This document shows positions 1 to 6,884 of a stretch of DNA of 64,000 nucleotides, in pieces. A program made the translations under genes and the position numbers. Numbering within the stretch: position 1 is the first letter of the stretch; every line of letters begins with the position of its first letter. Source of the stretch: Paracidovorax valerianellae (lineage in GTDB: Bacteria; Pseudomonadota; Gammaproteobacteria; Burkholderiales; Burkholderiaceae_C); assembly GCF_900102625.1 (NCBI RefSeq), contig NZ_FMZC01000002.1, forward strand, positions 124,001-188,000. The letters run 5' to 3'. The notes under the pieces are model-generated. The model saw only the letters and a program-made list of their open reading frames with translations. It did not search any database and had not been told where the DNA came from.

Positions 1-746
1 TCGACATGGATATCCAGCCCACGTTGTCGAGCTACTTCACACTCAACCATCGCGCACCCGGTGGCATTTACGAGCTGCTGGCCTGGAACGAACGCGACCT
101 CGGGCAGCTGGCCTCACGCTCGTCGATCGAGCGGTTGGACATCGTCCTGTCAAACGATGGACAAGGTCAGTTGAATACTTTGCTGCTGCATGCCGCAGAC
201 GGGCGCCTTCGACTGCGCAACCTGCTGCCCGCGTTCCAGCAGCACTACGACCTGATGCTGATCGACACGCAGGGCGCCCGCAGCGTGCTGCTGGAGATGG
301 CTGTGCTGGCATCGGACCTATCCCTCTCCCCGGTCACCCCTGAGATACTGGCTGCGCGCGAACTGCAGCGTGGCACCCTGCAACTGATGCAGGAGCTCGC
401 TCCATACCAGCATCTGGGTATCGAGCCGCCGCCCCTGCGCCTGCTCATCAACCGCATTCACCCCGTCTCCGCGAACGCGCGCCAGATCCAGCAAGCGTTG
501 CGCGAAGTCTTCCAGCAACGCTCCGGCATCCAGGTCCTGGAGACGCCGATCCCGGCGATCGAGGCCTATCCACGGGCTGCCTTGCGGGGCGTTCCCGTCC
601 ACCGCATGGAATACCGCCGCCCGAACGGCCGCGCCGCACCGGCGGCCCTGGAAAGCCAGTGCGCGCTGGCCAGCGAGTTGTTTCCGCAGTGGCGCGAGCG
701 CTTCCTACGGGTCTCCGGGAAATTTCCATATGGCCTCCCTGCCTGA
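1..746 (+). CDS. parA: ICE ParA family partition ATPase, 5' end cut by the window
   Basis: Deviant Walker-type ATPase that partitions or stabilises the circular form of the element. The reading frame is open to the left edge, and the first ATG (base 6) falls inside the conserved D-M-D-I-Q-P-T segment that normally follows the P-loop by about 35 residues. The start and the KGGVGKT-type P-loop are therefore upstream of the window, and base 6 is not the start. Visible are DLMLIDTQGA (the Walker B strand, near residue 85 of the visible part), SPVTPEILAARE and the family's C-terminal EAYPRAALRGVPVHR. About 246 residues are present, against roughly 290 for the family. The gene overlaps the next one by 17 bases and is followed by parB, which fixes the identity. 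The family assignment is from recall of ICE ParA sequences. Confidence 0.93.
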   Translation, partial: DMDIQPTLSSYFTLNHRAPGGIYELLAWNERDLGQLASRSSIERLDIVLSNDGQGQLNTLLLHAADGRLRLRNLLPAFQQHYDLMLIDTQGARSVLLEMAVLASDLSLSPVTPEILAARELQRGTLQLMQELAPYQHLGIEPPPLRLLINRIHPVSANARQIQQALREVFQQRSGIQVLETPIPAIEAYPRAALRGVPVHRMEYRRPNGRAAPAALESQCALASELFPQWRERFLRVSGKFPYGLPA

Positions 747-969
747 TCTGCGCTCCATGCGGCGCGCCCTGCGCCGCTTGATCGCTTTCGCCCAAGCCGA
801 GGGCTGGGAGTTCGTGATTCGCTCGGACGCATCCCGATGCCTGTGCAAGCGCGGCATGCCTTGCATCCATCTGGGCGCGCCCTCCAGCTTCGGCAAACTG
901 GCGCGAGTGCGGCAAGGCACCGCAAGCTGCCGGTGTCGCGCCGCGCACGCGCGCGAGACGGGGCCGTGA
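730..969 (+). CDS. Small basic protein between parA and parB, HicA-like
   Basis: Encodes 79 residues. It starts inside the parA tail (17-base overlap), and its TGA shares one base with the parB ATG (TGATG at 967-971), so all three genes look translationally coupled. The pattern LIAFAQAEGWEF...SDASRCLCKRG...IHLGAPSSFGKLARVRQ recalls HicA-type mRNA-interferase folds (helix, Gly-Trp turn, short strands), but the catalytic His of HicA is not evident and no HicB partner is adjacent. A small gene sits at this place in related ICEs, so it is probably a conserved backbone gene. The function is unknown, and the HicA resemblance is weak inference. Confidence 0.6.
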   Translation: MASLPDLRSMRRALRRLIAFAQAEGWEFVIRSDASRCLCKRGMPCIHLGAPSSFGKLARVRQGTASCRCRAAHARETGP

Positions 970-2630
970 TGGCCACCCGCCAGGACTCAGGCCTTGCCGA
1001 CCATTTGCTGGCACAGGCGTTTCATCGCACGGGACCGGCCACTTCGGAGCTGACCGACCCCATCGCCGACACGCCGATGGTGGTGACGCTGGACCAGTTG
1101 CGCCCGTACGACCTGAACCCGCGCGTCACGGTCAATCCGCTCTACGCCGAGATCAAGGCATCCATCCGCGAGCGGGGACTCGATGCGGCGCCCGCGATCA
1201 CGCGCCGGCCCGGCGAGGCCCACTACACCATCCGCAACGGCGGCAACACGCGGCTGGCCATCCTGCGCGAGCTGTGGGCCGAGACCAAGGACGAACGGTT
1301 CTTCCGCATTCCCTGCCTGTTCCGGCCCTGGCCCGCCCGAGGGGAAATCGTCGCCCTCACCGGCCATCTGGCCGAGAACGAACTGCATGGGAGCCTGACC
1401 TTCATCGAGCGTGCGCTCGGCGTGGAGAAGGCCCGCGAACTCTACGAACAGGAGAATGGCGGCAAGCCGATGACGCAGGCGGAGCTGGCGCGGCGCCTGG
1501 CGGCCGATGGCTACCCCGTGCCACAGCCCCACATCAGTCGGATGCGAGACGCCGTGCAGTACCTGCTGCCCGCGATTCCCTCGCTCCTCTACGCGGGCTT
1601 GGGGCGCCACCAAGTGGAGCGGCTGTCGCTGCTGCGCAAGGCCGGCGAGCACGCCTGGGCGCAGCGCGCGATCGCGCAGGCGCCGACGATGGAATTCGCG
1701 AACCTGTTCCAGGAAGTGCTCTCGGGCTTCGATGCACTGCCTGACGGTTTCTCCTACGAGCGCGTGCAGGACGAATTGATCGGGCAGATGGCGCAGTGGC
1801 TGGAGGCGGACTACGACACGCTGGCCCTGGACATCGCCGGTGTGGAAAGCCGCCAGCGGGCCCTGCTGAGCGTACCCGCACCCTCGCCGAGCCCGGGCGG
1901 CGTGGCAGCGCCTGCATCGCAGGCAGCGGCCTCCACGCGCCCCGAGATACGCTCTGAAACGCCCCCTGCAACGCCCCGCGCGCCGTCCGATCCCACCCCG
2001 CGCGCCGCCGGCGCACGGGATGCGGACCATGCCGCCCTCGTCTCGCCCCGCGACACGCCGGATCCGATGGAGGCGCGCGTGCAGGACCATGTCGTCTCCC
2101 CTGCCGCGAGCACCGAGCGCCTGCAATCCCTGCAGAAGCTGGTGGCCGACCACCACGGCGAAGCATCGCCCTCCTTCGCCGACAACGTCGTGCAGGCGAT
2201 TCCCGTGCAGGCCGGCGGCCTCTATCCCATCTCGGACGTCTGGCACATCGATCCCGGACTGGACACCCCCGACCGCCTGCGCGTGCACATCGCGCAGTTC
2301 GCGCGCGAGATCGCCGCCGAGGGGAGCGCAGCCGACCGCATCGCCGCCACCGACCACGGCCTGGGATTCGCATGCGACGAAGACCCCGCTGCGGTGGCGC
2401 CCCTGGCCCACGCCATGCTCGCGCTGCTGCGGGCGCTGGAGGCGGGCTACGCGGGACCAGCAGCCCTTGCCGCGCCTTGCACGCTGGCCGAGGCACTGAC
2501 GCCCCTGCTGCGCCCCCACGGCACCGCGCCGCGCCTCAGCGACAGCGGCCTGGTAAAACTGTTTCGCCTGCTGCGGTTGGCACGCCGGCTGGCCGAAGTC
2601 GAGGCCGGCGCCGACGCCATGCCCACCTGA
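969..2630 (+). CDS. parB: ParB-like nuclease-domain partition protein of the ICE
   Basis: Centromere-binding type partition protein, partner of the ParA upstream. The start chosen is the ATG at 969, coupled to the preceding stop; an upstream in-frame ATG at 837 would run deep into the previous gene. The product is 553 residues. The ParB/Srx-like domain spans about residues 38-140, beginning VVTLDQLRPYDLNPR, with IRNGGNTRLAIL (90-99) at the GERR-x-x-A position and AENELH (135-140). A helix-turn-helix region follows at about 168-200 (TQAELARRL...ISRMRDAV). Residues 290-390 are a low-complexity Ala/Pro/Ser-rich linker, and the C-terminal 150 residues are helical and probably for dimerisation. 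The length and linker fit the large ICE ParB family rather than chromosomal ParB (about 290 residues). Confidence 0.9.
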   Translation: MATRQDSGLADHLLAQAFHRTGPATSELTDPIADTPMVVTLDQLRPYDLNPRVTVNPLYAEIKASIRERGLDAAPAITRRPGEAHYTIRNGGNTRLAILRELWAETKDERFFRIPCLFRPWPARGEIVALTGHLAENELHGSLTFIERALGVEKARELYEQENGGKPMTQAELARRLAADGYPVPQPHISRMRDAVQYLLPAIPSLLYAGLGRHQVERLSLLRKAGEHAWAQRAIAQAPTMEFANLFQEVLSGFDALPDGFSYERVQDELIGQMAQWLEADYDTLALDIAGVESRQRALLSVPAPSPSPGGVAAPASQAAASTRPEIRSETPPATPRAPSDPTPRAAGARDADHAALVSPRDTPDPMEARVQDHVVSPAASTERLQSLQKLVADHHGEASPSFADNVVQAIPVQAGGLYPISDVWHIDPGLDTPDRLRVHIAQFAREIAAEGSAADRIAATDHGLGFACDEDPAAVAPLAHAMLALLRALEAGYAGPAALAAPCTLAEALTPLLRPHGTAPRLSDSGLVKLFRLLRLARRLAEVEAGADAMPT

Positions 2631-2643
2631 CCGGCCTGCTGCC

Positions 2644-3204
2644 ATGACCGCACCCCACCCGCTCAACCAGGCCGTGATCGCCCAAGCGCTGCACGACCTG
2701 CGCAACGGCCAGCTGCGCCGCGCCCGGTCCATGGGCTTCGGCGATGCCGAGCTGGCCGCGCTCAAGCGACCCGACCTGGTGAGCGTGCTGCTCAACGCGT
2801 CGGTGTCGTGGTGCTCGGTCACGGTCAACCGCGAGGTCGTGCGGCGATTGCTCGGCCAGGTGCAGGACGTGGAGCGCGAGATCTCCACGGTGGACCGCAT
2901 GCTGCGCCTGGGCGCGAGCACGGAGATGGTCAGCACCTTCTACGGCCTGTCGCACCAGGAGGTGGCGTTGCGCCGCGAGATCCTCGGACTGCCCAAACGC
3001 AAGGGACGCCACCCCGTGCTGAGCGAGGCGCAGGATGCCGACCTGTGGGCGCGCTGGCGCGCCGCTGCTCGCGAGCGAGGCGTCGCGCTCGAAGACGACA
3101 TGGCGATGCTGGACGTGGGGATGGACCTGGCCCAGGACATGGCCCTCCCGCTGTCGGTTGTCTGGGCCGCGATACAGGGCTGGATCGCGCAAGGAATGGT
3201 GTAG
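2644..3204 (+). CDS. DUF2857 domain protein of the ICE replication/partition cluster
   Basis: Encodes 186 residues and begins 14 bases after parB. The segment LNQAVIAQALHDLRNGQLRRARSMG... with a central VDRMLRLGASTEMVSTFYGLSHQEVALRR and GRHPVL is characteristic of DUF2857 proteins, which always sit between parB and the STY4528 gene in this ICE class. The middle part (about residues 85-115) reads as a helix-turn-helix, so a DNA-binding role is plausible. No enzymatic motif is visible, and the biochemical function is not established. Confidence 0.85.
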   Translation: MTAPHPLNQAVIAQALHDLRNGQLRRARSMGFGDAELAALKRPDLVSVLLNASVSWCSVTVNREVVRRLLGQVQDVEREISTVDRMLRLGASTEMVSTFYGLSHQEVALRREILGLPKRKGRHPVLSEAQDADLWARWRAAARERGVALEDDMAMLDVGMDLAQDMALPLSVVWAAIQGWIAQGMV

Positions 3205-3208
3205 GGCC

Positions 3209-4453
3209 ATGGCGACGTCGGGGACGCCCCGGCCGGCCGGCCCGCGCCCGCTCTCGGCCGTGCTCGATGACGCCTGGCGGCAGGTCCAGGCCGGTGCACC
3301 CAATACAACCCTGCCACCCCGTCCCGCCGCGCCGTCCGCACCCGCGTTGCAGGACGGGTTCCTCTACAGCGGCAATCGCCAGGAGAGCGTCCCCCGCGCG
3401 CTCTTCCTGGACCGGCGGCTCACGCCGCTGGAGCGCAATGCGTGGCAGGTATTCCGGTTGCAGTTGCAAGGCGATGGACTCACCGCATTGCCCACCTATG
3501 AGCAGTTGCGCCCCTATCTGTCGGCCATGCCCTGCGGACCCAAGGCCTCGACCGAAACCGTCGCGCGCGCACTCACGCTGCTGCGGCTCACGCGTTGGCT
3601 GAGCCTGGTGCGCCGCCGACGCGACCCGCGCACCGGGCGCATCCTGGGCAACCTGTATGTGCTCCACGACGAACCGCTCACGCCGTTTGAGGCGATGCAA
3701 CTGGACGCCGGCTACCTTGGCTTGGTCAGTCAGGCCCTCACGCATGCCAGCAAGGCCGTGCAGCAGGTCGGCCTGCACACGCTGCAGGAAATCGCCGAGG
3801 ATCCACTGCTCAACGGACGCGTGCTGCCCACGCGGCTGCAAGTGCTCGCCGACCGCATGGCCCGTGGCGGGATGGACGCCTTGCACGGCACAGAAACTTG
3901 TCCACAGGAGACACCCTCCCACGAATCCGAAGGCAGCGCGCACGACCGCCTTCGGATGGCCGATGCACCCACTTCGGATTCCGAAGCCGGTCGCCAACCC
4001 GCGTCGCAGGCCTCCGTTCGGAATCCGAAGCAGGACCGTACCGTACGTAGTAGTTCTCTCTCAGAAATACGTACGGTACCGCGGGTGCAGGCGCGCACGG
4101 ACCTGCGCCTGCCCGCGCTGTTTCTCCGCTTGAAAGACGAGCAGCAAGCCGGTGCGCTGGTTGCGTTGGAGCAGGTGCCGGCGGCGCAGCGCCAGGCGGT
4201 GGTCGACGAGTGGGCGGCGCGCTGCCGGGACAGCGCGGTGCGCAGCCCGGCGGGCTACCTGTTCGGCATCATCCAGAAAGCCCTTCGCGGCGAATTCAAC
4301 GCGTGGGCCGGTGCCAGGGGCGCCACCGACGGCGGCGCGTCTGCGCCGCCACCACCAGCGGCACCACCGCCCCCTGCCGCTCCCAAGCCTGCGAGCCGCG
4401 AAGTGGTGCAGGCCCATCTGGACCGGCTGCGCGCCATCTTGCGAAGCCCCTGA
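3209..4453 (+). CDS. STY4528 family pathogenicity-island replication protein
   Basis: Encodes 414 residues. The ATG at 3209 lies 5 bases after the DUF2857 stop; the upstream ATG at 3035 would overlap that gene by 170 bases. The core at residues about 45-210, from LQDGFLYSGNRQESVPRALFLD through TPLERNAWQVFRL to TGRILGNLYVLHDEPLTPFEAM, is the conserved STY4528 region and resembles replication-initiator winged helices. A variable hydrophilic stretch (about 230-290) contains repeated palindromes in its DNA. A C-terminal domain follows (LRLPALFLRLKDEQ...SPAGYLFGIIQKALRGEF), then a Pro/Ala-rich tail. Family members are thought to act in ICE replication by position and name only. Confidence 0.85.
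   Translation: MATSGTPRPAGPRPLSAVLDDAWRQVQAGAPNTTLPPRPAAPSAPALQDGFLYSGNRQESVPRALFLDRRLTPLERNAWQVFRLQLQGDGLTALPTYEQLRPYLSAMPCGPKASTETVARALTLLRLTRWLSLVRRRRDPRTGRILGNLYVLHDEPLTPFEAMQLDAGYLGLVSQALTHASKAVQQVGLHTLQEIAEDPLLNGRVLPTRLQVLADRMARGGMDALHGTETCPQETPSHESEGSAHDRLRMADAPTSDSEAGRQPASQASVRNPKQDRTVRSSSLSEIRTVPRVQARTDLRLPALFLRLKDEQQAGALVALEQVPAAQRQAVVDEWAARCRDSAVRSPAGYLFGIIQKALRGEFNAWAGARGATDGGASAPPPPAAPPPPAAPKPASREVVQAHLDRLRAILRSP
3925..4029. repeat. Iteron-like TTCGGA/TCCGAA palindromes inside the STY4528 gene
   Basis: Four related sites fall within 105 bases. ATCCGAAGG (3925-3933) is inverted as CCTTCGGAT (3949-3957). TTCGGATTCCGAA (3973-3985) and TTCGGAATCCGAA (4017-4029) are the same odd palindrome on opposite strands. 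They lie in the poorly conserved linker of the coding region. Repeated palindromes inside a replication-type gene are typical of initiator or regulator binding sites; this role is inference. Confidence 0.7.
4038..4079. repeat. Perfect 12-bp inverted repeat inside the STY4528 gene
   Basis: GTACCGTACGTA (4038-4049) and TACGTACGGTAC (4068-4079) are exact reverse complements around an 18-base, pyrimidine-rich spacer. It follows directly after the TTCGGA sites, and the two may form one regulatory or replication locus. It is AT-richer than its surroundings. Confidence 0.8.
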
Positions 4454-4479
4454 GCAATGCGCAGAACATCGTGGCGCTT

Positions 4480-4650
4480 GGCAGCACCAGACCCCGGGTA
4501 TCAACCGAACACGCTGCCTTCCCTCGGCACAGGACGATCGGGAGGCCGACGAGCCATCACGCACGCCCCTTTCGAAGCCAGCAGACATCCCTGGCGGTCC
4601 ATGGCACTAGACCCAGGGTATAGGCGGAACACGCGGCCTTCCCTGGCACC
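4480..4650. repeat. Two imperfect direct repeats of about 45 bases, spaced 120 bases apart
   Basis: The 358-base stretch between the STY4528 and TIGR03761 genes holds no gene but carries two related blocks. Block one is about 4480-4530 (ACCCCGGGTAT ... GAACACGC, GCCTTCCCT, GGCAC) and block two about 4603-4649 (ACCCAGGGTAT ... GAACACGC, GCCTTCCCT, GGCAC). Corresponding bases are exactly 120 apart. A third short echo, CAGCCTTCCCTCTCAGCG, is near 4755. These could be binding sites or duplicated leader segments; I see no clear promoter. Confidence 0.6.
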
Positions 4651-4811
4651 TCGCACCGACGAAAGCACCAGGGCGAACCCGGCGCGTTCGCACGCGCGCG
4701 GTCGGCGCCAGCAACACCAAACAGGCGGCCATGGGCTGCGTTTTGTTCACGGACAGCCTTCCCTCTCAGCGACGACGCTGGCGGCTCGTACATCCCTCAG
4801 CGAGTTGTCCT

Positions 4812-5666
4812 ATGGCCGAAGCCTCCAATCCCCCCGCCCTGCAGCTCAATCTCGGATCGCTGCGCAGCGCGATGTCGCTGACGCTGCACACCCACCACGC
4901 CTCCCGCATCTGGCATGGCCGCGCCGCCGCCGAAGGACGGCCGGGCATCGTCGGCCTCAACGGCTACATCGCCGTCATGAACAAGATGAAGCGCGGCGCC
5001 GAACAGGACGATCCTTACTCGGACTGGTGGATGTTGCGCATCGAGGAGAAGCTCGCGCAGACCGACACCGCCCTGCGGCAACTGCGCGAGCAGGTGGACA
5101 GCGCTCTCGCCGACGTGCCGCCCGCTCTATCGCTGGGCGACAACCTCAACGTGCAGCCCATCCGGCTGCCCCTTTTCGTCAATGCGCAACTGGGCTTCAT
5201 GGCGGTGTACCTGCTGGCCGACTACGACGAGCTGGCGCGCAAGCTGATCCTGGCCCACCATACGGCGCTCATCGACCGCTCGACCCTGGAGCGTTGGCTC
5301 AACGAGGGTGCCCATGCCCTGCGTAGCCTGTTCTCGCTGGCGCAGCAGTACCGCTATTCCGGCTGCACCCGCGACGACTTCGCCGCCAAGAATGCTGCAG
5401 CCCGCGCAGCGTTGGAAAAGTTCGGCGAACTGCCTCAAGAGGTGCTCGAAGGCACGCGCCGCTCGCGCTATGCGCCACCGATCGTCCGGCGCTCGGCACT
5501 GGCGGCGACCGCGCGCAGCAGCGGCAGCACTGATGGTGGTGGTGCCGGCGGCGACGACGAGGGCACGTTCGCCATCGAGGGCGATGGCCGCCCTGTGCCA
5601 GGCACCGCTGACGTCAGCCCATCGGCCACACGGGATGGCGAAGATGGCGGGGGCACGCCGGCATGA
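4812..5666 (+). CDS. TIGR03761 family ICE protein (PFL_4669 type)
   Basis: Encodes 284 residues. The start at 4812 gives MAEASNPPALQLNLGSLRSAM, which matches the usual N-terminus of the family; an in-frame ATG at 4731 lies in the repeat-bearing leader and is less likely. The conserved core is SLTLHTHHASRIWHGRAAAEGR, then NGYIAVMNKMKRGAEQDDPYSDWWM (residues about 55-80), followed by a helical region (LADYDELARKLILAHHTALIDR). The last 60 residues are low-complexity (Gly/Asp/Ser). The gene overlaps the DUF3158 gene by 4 bases (ATGA). The family is confined to ICE replication/partition clusters and its molecular role is unknown. Confidence 0.9.
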   Translation: MAEASNPPALQLNLGSLRSAMSLTLHTHHASRIWHGRAAAEGRPGIVGLNGYIAVMNKMKRGAEQDDPYSDWWMLRIEEKLAQTDTALRQLREQVDSALADVPPALSLGDNLNVQPIRLPLFVNAQLGFMAVYLLADYDELARKLILAHHTALIDRSTLERWLNEGAHALRSLFSLAQQYRYSGCTRDDFAAKNAAARAALEKFGELPQEVLEGTRRSRYAPPIVRRSALAATARSSGSTDGGGAGGDDEGTFAIEGDGRPVPGTADVSPSATRDGEDGGGTPA

Positions 5667-6202
5667 ACCACGCACCATCCACCAGCGCGCCAGGCCGTCG
5701 CTTCGTGCCGCTGGAACAGGCGGACTTCCGCAATCTGCGACAGGCAGCCTCTCTAAAAGGCCTTTTACAGCCTTTTAAAGGTAAGGGACCTTTGAGGCTC
5801 TGGGCCAGCGAGTGCCACGCGCTGCGGGACGATCTCGCCGCCTTGGCGCAGCAGCGCGTGCTGGCGCAGGCGAGCCGATATCCGTTTCTGCTGCTGCCGG
5901 TCCAGCTGGCCCAGCAGACCACTGGCGCAGGCACGCGATTTTTGCGCTGGCGCAGCCACGATCGCTCGGCGATGGGCGTGGCGCTATGGCAAGACCTGAT
6001 GGAAAACCCCGCAACGCCGGACAGCTTGGTTGACGACCTCTACGCGATGGAGGTCGAGCGCGTGGTGCTGAACATGCAGGTGAGCCTGCTGCACACGCTG
6101 GGCCGCCAGGCCCTCGATTGCGCCACCAAGCTGGAGCAAGCCCATGCCTGCCATCAGCGCCGCAACGGCCTGCCCCCGCATACCGCAAATCCTGCGCCAT
6201 GA
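5663..6202 (+). CDS. DUF3158 family ICE protein
   Basis: Encodes 179 residues and starts within the stop of the TIGR03761 gene (ATGA). The pattern FVPLEQADFRNLRQAASLKGLLQPFKGKGPL near the N-terminus, RYPFLLLPVQLAQQTTGAGTRFLRWR in the middle and LWQDLM...LVDDLYAMEVERVVLNMQ towards the end fits DUF3158. It is always adjacent to TIGR03761 and ssb. No catalytic motif is visible. Unusually, the DNA at 5752-5785 contains a short AT-rich direct repeat (ggccttttacagccttttaa) within the coding sequence. Confidence 0.85.
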   Translation: MNHAPSTSAPGRRFVPLEQADFRNLRQAASLKGLLQPFKGKGPLRLWASECHALRDDLAALAQQRVLAQASRYPFLLLPVQLAQQTTGAGTRFLRWRSHDRSAMGVALWQDLMENPATPDSLVDDLYAMEVERVVLNMQVSLLHTLGRQALDCATKLEQAHACHQRRNGLPPHTANPAP

Positions 6203-6334
6203 ACGCAGCGGCGGCCTGCACGAGGACGTACGGGCACGGCGGGAACCTGCGCCCGACCGGACGTTGGATCGATTCGCGACACCTGCATCGGCGCCTGCCA
6301 TGCAGTTCTTTCAACCCACCTGGAGACTGATCCC

Positions 6335-6721
6335 ATGAGCACGTATTTCAGCGGCGAAGGCAACATCGGCTCGCCCCCCGAGTTCGATGAGTACCCGAAC
6401 GGCAACGACGAGCCGCGCCGCGTCCTGCGCCTGAACGTGTATTTCGACAATCCCGTTCCCAACAAGGACGGCTCGTTCGATGACCGCGGCGGGTACTGGG
6501 CGCCGGTGGAGTGGTGGCACCGCGATGCCGAGCACTGGGCCACGCTCTTTTCGAAAGGCATGCGCGTGATGGTCCGCGGCCGGCAGGAGCGCGACGACTG
6601 GACCGACAGCGACAACCAGCCGCGCACCACGTACCGAATCAACGCGCGCAGCGTCGGCATCCTGCCCTATCGCCTGGAGTCGGTGGCGCTCAGCCCGAAG
6701 CCGGGCACCGCCAGCGATTGA
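6335..6721 (+). CDS. ssb: ICE single-stranded DNA-binding protein
   Basis: Encodes 128 residues with an OB fold. Visible are the N-terminal MSTYFSGEGNIGSPPEF, a conserved strand RVLRLNVYFDN, the W-x-P-VEWW segment (about 55-65), FSKGMRVMVRGR (loop and strand typical of SSB) and TTYRINARSVGILPYRL at the end of the fold. It lacks the long acidic tail of chromosomal SSB and ends shortly after the OB fold, as other ICE SSBs do. It lies directly before topB, matching a role in single-strand transfer or replication intermediates. Bases 6203-6334 and 6722-6884 show no gene. Confidence 0.92.
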   Translation: MSTYFSGEGNIGSPPEFDEYPNGNDEPRRVLRLNVYFDNPVPNKDGSFDDRGGYWAPVEWWHRDAEHWATLFSKGMRVMVRGRQERDDWTDSDNQPRTTYRINARSVGILPYRLESVALSPKPGTASD

Positions 6722-6884
6722 CCCATGCACAACCCAACACCGCGGTCGAGACCTGCGAATGCGCTGCCTCGCGAAGGCGGCGCAACACGGTGACCGCGGC
6801 GCGCGCGTTGTTGGCTGTGGTGCGCGCGCAAGCCGGGAATGCTGATGGACATTCGGTGACCGTCACGCACTTTCGGGAGGCATC

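Noticed and set aside
987-2936. Long minus-strand open frames over parB, topB, the 24-26 kb helicase and traD
   Set aside because: They are shadows of GC-rich coding sequence on the other strand. Their proteins are Arg/Gly/His-rich low-complexity sequence, and the plus-strand genes have clear families.
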